Source: Aquipseudomonas ullengensis
GTDB lineage: Bacteria; Pseudomonadota; Gammaproteobacteria; Pseudomonadales; Pseudomonadaceae
Assembly (NCBI RefSeq): GCF_014174475.1
Contig: NZ_JACJUD010000008.1
Location: forward strand, 62,001-126,000
Direction of reading: 5' to 3'
DNA length: 64,000 bases
Below, piece by piece: positions 1 to 6,043 of this stretch (positions are counted from its first letter, which is position 1; every line of letters begins with the position of its first letter). A model generated the notes under the pieces. That model was not told the origin of the DNA, did no database searches, and saw nothing but the letters and a program-made list of their open reading frames with translations. The position numbers were made by a program, and so were the translations under genes.

Positions 1-1
1 C

Positions 2-352
2 AACTCGGTACTGCACCTGAGCACCGACTTCGACCGTGCCTGGTCCAGTGTGGGTCGCGCCCTGGAACTGGGTGACGTACGCATCGACGACATCAACCGC
101 AGCCTGGGCGTGTACTACGTCAACCTGGCGGAAGGCGCCAACAAGCCGGAAGAAGAAAAAGGTTTCTTCAGCCGCATGTTCGGTAGCGAGCCGAGCCAGG
201 AAGAGATCGATGCCCGCGCCGAGCGTTATCAGGTGCGCCTGACCAGGGCTGGCGGCGATGTACAGGTTTCCGTGGAAAAGGACCTCAACACCGTTGCGCC
301 TGATGATGTGGCGCGCCGTGTACTGGGCCTGATCCAGGAAAACCTCGGCTAA
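2..352 (+). CDS. bamC: Outer membrane assembly lipoprotein BamC, C-terminal part
   Basis: The frame is open from the window edge and ends at the TAA at 350-352, so only about the last 116 residues are present and the lipoprotein signal is outside. BamC is a lipoprotein of the BAM complex that inserts beta-barrel proteins into the outer membrane. The visible piece reads as the C-terminal helix-grip domain (TDFDRAW at its start, then VYYVNLAEG and YQVRLTRAGGDVQVSV), followed by a short helical tail (DDVARRVLGLIQENLG). A terminator follows and purC is next on the same strand; I recall the same bamC-purC proximity in other Pseudomonas. The family call rests on the tail alone. Confidence 0.8.
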   Translation, partial: NSVLHLSTDFDRAWSSVGRALELGDVRIDDINRSLGVYYVNLAEGANKPEEEKGFFSRMFGSEPSQEEIDARAERYQVRLTRAGGDVQVSVEKDLNTVAPDDVARRVLGLIQENLG

Positions 353-396
353 CCCGAACTGCGCCGGCCCGCGTGCCGGCAATGCAGGACTCCGAT

Positions 397-430
397 AGGC
401 GAAACCCAGTGGGTTTCGCCTGTTTCGTTT
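397..430 (+). terminator. Intrinsic terminator after bamC
   Basis: The stem AGGCGAAACCC (397-407) pairs with GGGTTTCGCCT (411-421) around an AGT loop and is followed by the T-rich GTTTCGTTT. It ends bamC transcription 22 bp before purC. Confidence 0.8.
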
Positions 431-451
431 GATCAAGGCGGAAATTCCGAC

Positions 452-1321
452 ATGACCACTGCCACTACCTTGAGCCTGAAGAAGATCTATTCGGGCAAAG
501 TCCGCGACCTCTATGAAATCGACGCCAAGCGCATGCTGATGGTGGCGACGGATCGTCTCTCGGCTTTCGATGTGATCCTCAATGAACCGATCCCGGAGAA
601 GGGCAAGATCCTCACCGCCATCTCCAACTTCTGGTTCGACAAGCTCGCGGGCGTGGTCCCCAACCACTTCACCGGCGACAAGGTGGAAGACGTGGTCTCG
701 GCCGCCGAGCTGCCGCTGGTGGAGGGCCGCGCAGTGGTCGCCAAGCGCCTGCAGCCGGTAGCAGTGGAAGCCATCGTGCGTGGCTACATCGTGGGTTCCG
801 GCTGGAAGGAATACCAGAAGAGCGGCACCGTCTGCGGCATCCAGCTGCCGGCCGGGCTGAAGGAAGCGGCCAAGCTGCCGCAACCGATCTTCACCCCCTC
901 GACCAAGGCCGCGGTCGGCGACCATGACGAGAACATCTCCTTTGCCCAGTGCGAAGCCATCATCGGCGCCGAACTGGCAGCCAAGGTGCGCGACACGGCG
1001 ATTGCCCTGTACAGCGCGGCGGTCGAGTACGCCGCCACTCGCGGCATCATCATCGCCGACACCAAGTTCGAATTCGGCCTGGACGAAGATGGCACCCTGA
1101 CCCTGATGGACGAAGCGCTGACCCCTGACTCCAGCCGCTTCTGGCCAGCCGATAGCTACGCCGAAGGCAGCAACCCGCCGAGCTTCGACAAGCAGTTCGT
1201 GCGTGACTGGCTGGAGTCCACCGGTTGGAACAAGCAGCCTCCGGCCCCGACCGTGCCAGCCGATGTGGCGCAGAAGACTGCGGACAAGTACCGCGAGGCG
1301 CTGACCCGCCTGACCAGCTGA
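452..1321 (+). CDS. purC: SAICAR synthetase (PurC), long class
   Basis: Phosphoribosylaminoimidazole-succinocarboxamide synthase joins CAIR and aspartate with ATP in purine synthesis. The 289-residue protein carries family motifs: SGKVRDLYE near residue 14 (nucleotide loop), SAFDV near 38, EAIVRGYIVGSGW near 105 and DEALTPDSSRFW near 217. At about 290 residues with this N-terminus it belongs to the longer class known from yeast Ade1 and betaproteobacteria. The Pseudomonas PurC I know is about 236 residues and begins differently (MEKREELYRGKAK). The start is the ATG at 452, preceded by a weak AAGGCGGAA. A strong terminator follows. Function is secure; the class is unusual for the inferred host. 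Confidence 0.93.
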   Translation: MTTATTLSLKKIYSGKVRDLYEIDAKRMLMVATDRLSAFDVILNEPIPEKGKILTAISNFWFDKLAGVVPNHFTGDKVEDVVSAAELPLVEGRAVVAKRLQPVAVEAIVRGYIVGSGWKEYQKSGTVCGIQLPAGLKEAAKLPQPIFTPSTKAAVGDHDENISFAQCEAIIGAELAAKVRDTAIALYSAAVEYAATRGIIIADTKFEFGLDEDGTLTLMDEALTPDSSRFWPADSYAEGSNPPSFDKQFVRDWLESTGWNKQPPAPTVPADVAQKTADKYREALTRLTS

Positions 1322-1336
1322 TGGTCGTCACGAATT

Positions 1337-1364
1337 GAAAAGGGGAGCCAGTGGCTCCCTTTTT
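1337..1364 (+). terminator. Intrinsic terminator after purC
   Basis: GGGAGCC (1343-1349) and GGCTCCC (1353-1359) form a hairpin with a three-base loop, followed by five T. Upstream A residues make it potentially bidirectional. Confidence 0.85.
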
Positions 1365-1499
1365 CATTTTCTGCCGCGCTGGTCCGCGGTGTTCCCGTGC
1401 TTTCCGCCCGCTGCTAACGCAAGCATCTGAATGCATGCGAAAAAATCGCTAAACGGGGTTCGCCAAGTGGTCATGAGCTGCTATCATGCGCCCCGCCGT

Positions 1500-1589
1500 G
1501 GGAAGATGCCGGAGTGGCCGAACGGGACGGATTCGAAATCCGTTGTGTACGCAAGTGCACCTAGGGTTCGAATCCCTATCTTCCCGCCA
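1500..1589 (+). tRNA. tRNA-Ser (anticodon CGA)
   Basis: The acceptor stem GGGAAGA (1500-1506) pairs with TCTTCCC (1579-1585), followed by discriminator G and an encoded CCA (1587-1589). The anticodon arm is ACGGA-TTCGAAA-TCCGT, giving anticodon CGA, which reads UCG. A long variable arm (GTGTACGCAAGTGCAC region) is typical of serine tRNAs, and the T arm GGGTTCGAATCCC is intact. An integrase gene lies just downstream, so the 3' half of this tRNA is the likely attachment site. I recall a tRNA-Ser directly after purC in P. aeruginosa as well. Confidence 0.95.
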
Positions 1590-1593
1590 TACT

Positions 1594-1630
1594 AAAAAGC
1601 CCCGTAATTCAATGAGTTACGGGGCTTTTT
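1594..1630 (+). terminator. Intrinsic terminator after tRNA-Ser
   Basis: A perfect 14-bp inverted repeat, AAAAAGCCCCGTAA (1594-1607) and TTACGGGGCTTTTT (1617-1630), lies right after the tRNA. A/T runs on both sides mean it can work for both strands, so it may also stop the integrase operon arriving from the right. Confidence 0.9.
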
Positions 1631-1710
1631 CTTTGGTTTTGACATGCTCAAAATCGCCTTGGGGGCAAAAAAGGGGCATTTTGGGGGCAAAAATCGCTGC
1701 GCCCAGACCG

Positions 1711-3009
1711 TTACATACCGCTGTAGCCCTCCTCAAAACCCATCTGCTCAGAGACACGAGATGCCATCCGCTTGGCATCCTTGGGAATGAACTTCCCATA
1801 GTGTTTCTTAATCATGGTGGTATCAGCATGACCCAACTGCTTGGCGAGCCACTCCATGTTTACGTGGCTGGATAGCGCCTGGCTGGCGAAGGTGTGGCGA
1901 CACTGATTAATGCCCCGGTGCCGGATCTTGGCTTTCACCAGATGCTCCGTGAACCATTTGTCCAGGTCGTCTGACCTCCAGGGTTTTCCTGTCACCCAAT
2001 CGCGGAACAGGAGGGTGACGGTTTCCTGCTCACTCGTAAGGTTATCCCGCTGAGTGACCTCAATTTGCTGTGCTTTGCAGTTGGCAGTGTCCTTCAGGAT
2101 CTGGCGGATCAGTGCGGCTGCAGGTTTGATCAGTTCGACACTGCGTTCGCGCAGCTCCTCCTTGGGGATGCGGAACTCGTCCTCTACGCAGGCCCGCTTT
2201 ACATAGATCAGGTTGTTGGCCAGATCGATATCTTCGCGGGCAAGTCCGAGCAGTTCCGACCGAGATAGGCCGGTCCAGCAGTTGAAAACTACCAAGCGTG
2301 CTTCTGGCATGCGCTCAGGGTCCGCCCGTTGAATTTGCTTGATCTCGTCGCGTGTGAACGGATCGGCTTTGCTCTTTGCGTTTGGCTTATGGTTGCTGAT
2401 CTCTAGCATATGATTGCTTGGAATCCATCGGTCGGCCTTGGCTTCAGCCCAGACACCACGTAATACAATCAGAATGTCATTCACGGTTTTGGGGGAGAGC
2501 CCCTTTTCTCCATTTTCCGGCTTTACCATCTCATTCCGGAATAGCTTCAGGTCATGGATGCTTACCTCGTTAATGGGTGTGTCACCGAAGCGCCGGATTA
2601 CGTGTCCGGCTTTGCAGCGATAGTTGATGTAGGTCGTGCTGGCGGTCTGTCCTTTCATGACTCTGAGCCACCTTCGAACGCCTTCTGAGACCGTCATTAC
2701 TTTGGATTCAGGTTCAGTAGCTGCATTTGTTGATACTGGGGTTTCCTGCGGGGTAGGGACGGGAGGATTGGTAGTGGTTTCAATGGTATTGGTTGCTTTG
2801 GTCGAGTCAGGAAAGCGTCGCGCATAATCGAATACGCCTTGGCTGATTTCATCGATCACCAGCTCACGCACTTTTCTGGCGTAATCGATGGTTTTCTGGT
2901 TCGCCGGCATGTCCTTGAAGCTTTCGCGATGGCGCTTTCCATTGAGCATGAAGCTGATGCGCACCCTGCCATTGTGTACTTCCACCCCTTTGGGCATATC
3001 CGGCTTCAT
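1711..3009 (-). CDS. Tyrosine-family site-specific integrase (phage/island type)
   Basis: This 432-residue recombinase would integrate and excise a mobile element at the neighbouring tRNA-Ser. The N-terminus (KGVEVHNGRVRISFMLNGKR) looks like the arm-site-binding domain common in phage integrases. A core-binding SAM-like domain spans roughly residues 100-190. The catalytic domain shows Arg (TGLSRSELL, about R250), the CRHTFASQ box (R371), LGH (H394) and the nucleophile Tyr in KKHYGKF (Y404), so it looks intact. I chose the ATG at 3009 because it overlaps the stop of the preceding excisionase-like gene (ATGA). The gene reads toward the tRNA, the usual layout for tRNA-targeting integrases. Local G+C is lower than in the host genes. 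Confidence 0.93.
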   Translation of the reverse strand: MKPDMPKGVEVHNGRVRISFMLNGKRHRESFKDMPANQKTIDYARKVRELVIDEISQGVFDYARRFPDSTKATNTIETTTNPPVPTPQETPVSTNAATEPESKVMTVSEGVRRWLRVMKGQTASTTYINYRCKAGHVIRRFGDTPINEVSIHDLKLFRNEMVKPENGEKGLSPKTVNDILIVLRGVWAEAKADRWIPSNHMLEISNHKPNAKSKADPFTRDEIKQIQRADPERMPEARLVVFNCWTGLSRSELLGLAREDIDLANNLIYVKRACVEDEFRIPKEELRERSVELIKPAAALIRQILKDTANCKAQQIEVTQRDNLTSEQETVTLLFRDWVTGKPWRSDDLDKWFTEHLVKAKIRHRGINQCRHTFASQALSSHVNMEWLAKQLGHADTTMIKKHYGKFIPKDAKRMASRVSEQMGFEEGYSGM

Positions 3010-3260
3010 ACGGCACCTGCCATCCATCTTTCGATGGCTTCGCGGTTGTAGACGATTCGATTTGCGGGGTCCCGGTCCCAGTGCTTACCCTCGTGCCACT
3101 GACCGGTGGATCGATACTTCCGTCCTGCCTCGGGGCTGATGCCGAAGATAGGGAACAGCAGTTCCTGTCTCACCCATTTTGCGGGTTGGATGGCAATTAG
3201 TTCTTTCGCTCTTCTTGCTTGGCTGTGCAGAGTTTCGTGTGAAACTGAAAGTGTTTCCAT
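3006..3260 (-). CDS. Excisionase-like small DNA-binding protein
   Basis: An 84-residue protein translated just before, and overlapping, the integrase. It has a winged-helix/excisionase look: QELLFPIFGISPEAGRKYRSTGQWHEGKHW followed by RIVYNREAIERWMAG, as in phage Xis-type recombination directionality factors. The start at 3260 is supported by GAGG about 8 bp upstream, better than the longer reading from 3323. It would bind near the attachment site and favour excision. The family call is from pattern only, since the conserved part is short. Confidence 0.75.
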   Translation of the reverse strand: METLSVSHETLHSQARRAKELIAIQPAKWVRQELLFPIFGISPEAGRKYRSTGQWHEGKHWDRDPANRIVYNREAIERWMAGAV

Positions 3261-3328
3261 GGTACTGCCTCTTCGGGTTATTGATAAATATTGCAAAAGC
3301 TGTTTTGTGTGGCAAAAAAACACCAGGA

Positions 3329-4348
3329 TTAGTCCCTGCTGCGGGGCCGTCTCACCATGCCGTTTACGACGCCTATCACCTTGGAGCCTTCCTCCAGTCG
3401 TTGCATTCTCACCGGGTAATGCGGATTCATAATCTCAATGTACTTGTCGTCGAAAGCTTGCCGTAGACGCCCAAATTCAGGTCTGCCGTTTGCATCGTGG
3501 ATCACGATGTCATCGGCGTTCTGAGGAGTCAGTTCCGGGTCGACCAAAATCAGGTCGTTCTCCAAATACTCCGGTGCCATGACGTCTGTCGGCACCCGCA
3601 TCCAGAATGCAGATTGGCTCTGCTTGAATGGACTACGGACGTACCCCTCACGCTCGTGACTGAGATAGGTTTTCCGTGGAGTGGTCAGAGCCGGATCAAG
3701 CCAGGAGATGATGGGGAGCATCGTCGTGATAGGAGGCGGCGAGACTGTCGGTGCGTTGGAGCTTTCGCTGATGGCTGGGTCCACTGCCATGCCAACTAAT
3801 CGTTTAACCAGCTGTTCTTGTCTTTGCTCTGCGCTCGGGACACCAAAGTCTTGGCGTAGGGCGTCGCCTTTGGCTTGCTGCAGATTGCCACCATGGAGCA
3901 GCCATTCAGGCGTGATGTGCAATGCCCTGGCTAGTTCTAGAATGCGCTTGGTGCCCTTGTTTCGACTTGTCTCCAGATTCCCAATGGTTGCCTGAGAGAG
4001 GCCGGATCTGGAGGCCAGTTGTGCTTGGGTTAGGCCGCACTGCTCACGACGGTAGACCAGACGCTTCGCGAAGCTATCTAGCTTCGAGTCCGGTGGCGGA
4101 AGATCGGCGCCTGTGCTAGTGGTGGCGGTTTCGTGTGCTTCTCCGTGGAGTAGCCATTCCAGAGACACCCCGAGCGCTTCGGCCAACTCAAATGCATGGT
4201 GAGTCGCTTTGGTCGAATTGCTTTCGAGTAGGGCAATGCTCGACTGGCCAATGCCCACGAGCTTTGCCAGCTCGGTTTGCGTCAGCTTTCGGGCCTTACG
4301 CGCAGATGCGATGCGGCCGCCATGAGTGGAAATGTCGAATGGTTTCAT
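3329..4348 (-). CDS. Phage-type repressor: two HTH domains plus S24/LexA-like domain
   Basis: A 339-residue CI-like repressor. Residues about 10-68 and 92-153 are two homologous Cro/CI-type helix-turn-helix domains, each ending in the same EWLLHG phrase, so the DNA-binding domain has been duplicated in tandem. From about residue 225 follows an S24 (LexA/CI) fold with AFWMRV, LENDLILVDPELTP and IEIMNPHYPVR. In active members the nucleophile serine lies in a GDSM phrase; here the match is TDVM, with Val256 in that place. The catalytic lysine of the VKRL phrase is Gly293 (FGRL). Self-cleavage is therefore unlikely. It is the first gene of a minus-strand operon repressor - excisionase-like - integrase. 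The start at 4348 has no strong ribosome site. Confidence 0.88.
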   Translation of the reverse strand: MKPFDISTHGGRIASARKARKLTQTELAKLVGIGQSSIALLESNSTKATHHAFELAEALGVSLEWLLHGEAHETATTSTGADLPPPDSKLDSFAKRLVYRREQCGLTQAQLASRSGLSQATIGNLETSRNKGTKRILELARALHITPEWLLHGGNLQQAKGDALRQDFGVPSAEQRQEQLVKRLVGMAVDPAISESSNAPTVSPPPITTMLPIISWLDPALTTPRKTYLSHEREGYVRSPFKQSQSAFWMRVPTDVMAPEYLENDLILVDPELTPQNADDIVIHDANGRPEFGRLRQAFDDKYIEIMNPHYPVRMQRLEEGSKVIGVVNGMVRRPRSRD

Positions 4349-4386
4349 AAGCTCGGTTCCGTGAGGATGAGCTCAGGCTATCGTTG

Positions 4387-4420
4387 ATTTATTTGTTTGT
4401 CAATAAATGCTATTTAAATA
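4387..4420. promoter_or_regulatory. Putative repressor operator/promoter region
   Basis: Upstream of the repressor start the DNA is very AT-rich. An inverted repeat, ATTTATT (4387-4393) and AATAAAT (4402-4408), is followed by the 10-bp palindrome TATTTAAATA (4411-4420). Such symmetric sites 40-70 bp before a phage repressor gene are good candidates for autoregulatory operators. No divergent cro-like gene is visible. Confidence 0.4.
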
Positions 4421-4613
4421 TGCTTTTGCTATAGGGGTCTGGGGCGAACAGGGGGAGGATGCTTGTATTACTAAGAGGCGAATTGAGCATGGCGTAGGTC
4501 GATAGCCTTGCCCTAACAGGTCAAGAACAAGGGTTATCGGCGAAGAGTTGGCTGATGGGCGGATATGCAGGTAGGGCGCAGCAACGTAGAAACACTGCCT
4601 TTGTCATGTCGGG

Positions 4614-4808
4614 CTATAGCTCCAACCCCTGAGCCAAGAAGCCGACCAGAGCTAGCGGACTTTTGCTCTCAACAACCAGATGAAGCAGCTCGCGCTTACT
4701 GCGTGGCAGAAGTTTCGCGCAGCGCCTTGCCGTTTTTCTAACAGCGGCGTCAGTTCGATGTATCCGGGCTGCGAGGAGCAGTGCGATGGCAGCGTCGGTG
4801 AGAGTCAT
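4614..4808 (-). CDS. Small hypothetical protein of the island
   Basis: A 64-residue basic, helical ORF (MTLTDAAIALLLAARIH at the start, then RKTARRCAKLLPRSKRELL). It resembles short proteins of unknown function found near repressors in Pseudomonas prophages and islands, but I recognise no catalytic motif. I chose the ATG at 4808, which has GGGAC about 7 bp upstream; an in-frame start at 4868 is also possible. It lies between the repressor and the panC remnant, on the same strand as both. Whether it is expressed is uncertain. Confidence 0.45.
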   Translation of the reverse strand: MTLTDAAIALLLAARIHRTDAAVRKTARRCAKLLPRSKRELLHLVVESKSPLALVGFLAQGLEL

Positions 4809-5111
4809 GTGCAGTCCCAGATGATGGCGCAGCAGTTTACAGACACATTGTAAAACTGGCAGCGCCAAGCACCTTTAAAAAACGCACTTGGGACGTGGCC
4901 GCTACCCTGCGTCTTCCCGAGGGCTTCGATGCCACAAGACGGCCATCATCTGTGCCCATCCGATCAGCAGCTGCAAAGAGCAACAAGCGGGGACCTGATC
5001 GTCTTTGATCAATTCGCTGCTTTCAAAATTGGCGGGGGCTGAAGCCAGCTAGAAATACATGAATGCCTCAGACTGTATGCCTGGGTGAGCATGCGAGTCA
5101 AAGTCAGGAGG
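4809..5111. other. Intergenic stretch with no recognisable gene
   Basis: About 300 bp between the small ORF and the panC remnant. A short open plus-strand reading (about 4850-4990, with KKRTWDVAATLRLPEGFD) has no start codon and no family I know; it may be a scar of a deleted gene. I see no tRNA 3'-end repeat that would mark the far attachment site. Confidence 0.5.
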
Positions 5112-5980
5112 TCAGCTCAAGCAACACTCCAGGTTGTCAATCAAGCGCGTATTACCGATGCTTGCTGCAACCAAGATGATCAGTGACTTGTCCTGCGGAG
5201 TGGGTGGCTCAAGTGTTCCTGCTGCTCGTACTTCAAGGTAGTCCAGTCGGAATCCAGCCCCCTCCAATATGCGTTTGCCATCTTCGATAAGTGATGGGTA
5301 GTCGTGCTCGCCTTGTTCGATGGCTTCTGCTATCTGCCTGATGCAGCAGTGGAGCAGTGGAGCAGTGGAGCAGTGGTGCTTTATTGCGCTCTGTGGGCGT
5401 GAGATATCCGTTACGCGAGGACAGTGCTAGGCCGTCGGGTGCGCGAATGGTGGGTGCTGCGAATATGCGCGTAGCGAAACTCAAGTCCTTGGTGAGGGGC
5501 TCGAATTACAGCGAGCTGTTGGTAGTCCTTTTGTCCAAAAACCGCAATGTCAGGCTGAACGATATTTAACAGCTTGGTCACTACAGTCGCCACGCCCTCA
5601 AAATGTCCTGGGCGACTTTCACCACAAAGGCCTCGTGAAACGCCAGGGACAACCACGCTGCAGTGATTGCTCAAGCCATTCGGGTACATCTCTTTCACGC
5701 TCGGTGCGAAGAGCACGGAGCAGCCAGCTCTGGACAGCGCTTTCTGATCTGCAGAGGGGGTTCGCGGGTAACTCTTGAGGTCTTCCTGGGGGCCGAACTG
5801 CATAGGATTGACGAAGAGACTGGTGACGATGAAATCACTTTCCCGCCGTGCCATCTCCAGTAGAGATATGTGTCCTTCATGCAGGTTGCCCATTGTCGGT
5901 ACCAACCCGATGCGTTTCTTCTGGTCGCGCGCCTTCTGCAACGCTACGCGCAATGTCTGAATGCTGTCAGTTGTGATCAT
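5112..5980 (-). pseudogene. panC: Pantothenate synthetase (panC) pseudogene, two frameshifts
   Basis: PanC condenses pantoate and beta-alanine using ATP. All parts of the protein can be read, but in three frames. Frame one (start 5980) gives MITTDSIQTL, the HIGH-like PTMGNLHEGH, FVNPMQFGP and FGQKDYQQLAVI. Near 5500-5503 it shifts, consistent with loss of two bases from a GAGAG run. The second frame gives PTIRAPDGLALSSRNGYLT, containing the nucleotide-binding SSRNGYL. At 5345-5376 four copies of an 8-bp repeat shift it again, and the C-terminus (RQIAEAIEQGEHDYPSL to LVAASIGNTRLIDN) ends at the TGA at 5112-5114. The shifts do not cancel, so no full enzyme can be made. A working panC presumably exists elsewhere. 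It sits between the integrase module and acnB. Confidence 0.9.
5345..5376. repeat. 8-bp tandem repeat (AGCAGTGG x4) inside the panC remnant
   Basis: Four perfect head-to-tail copies of AGCAGTGG. The unit is not a multiple of three. By frame arithmetic two or five copies would restore the local reading frame, with two giving a natural-looking PanC (NKAPLLHC then RQIAEAI). Two extra copies from slipped-strand expansion therefore explain this frameshift. Confidence 0.9.
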
Positions 5981-6043
5981 CGCGAGCCTGATTATGTGTG
6001 TGGCAGAGACATCGGGCTCACCATTCGGGAGCCCGGCGGACAT

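Noticed and set aside
1561..1589. Second attachment site as a repeat of the tRNA 3' end
   Set aside because: I looked for the tRNA 3' end in 1600-9000 and saw no convincing copy; it may lie outside or be lost.
4850..4990. Short plus-strand reading with KKRTWDVAATLRLPEGFD
   Set aside because: No ATG, GTG or TTG start in frame after the preceding stop and no family I know; noted only as a possible scar.
5345..5376. Active phase-variable panC
   Set aside because: The second frameshift near 5500 means that changing the repeat number alone cannot restore the enzyme, so it is a pseudogene now.
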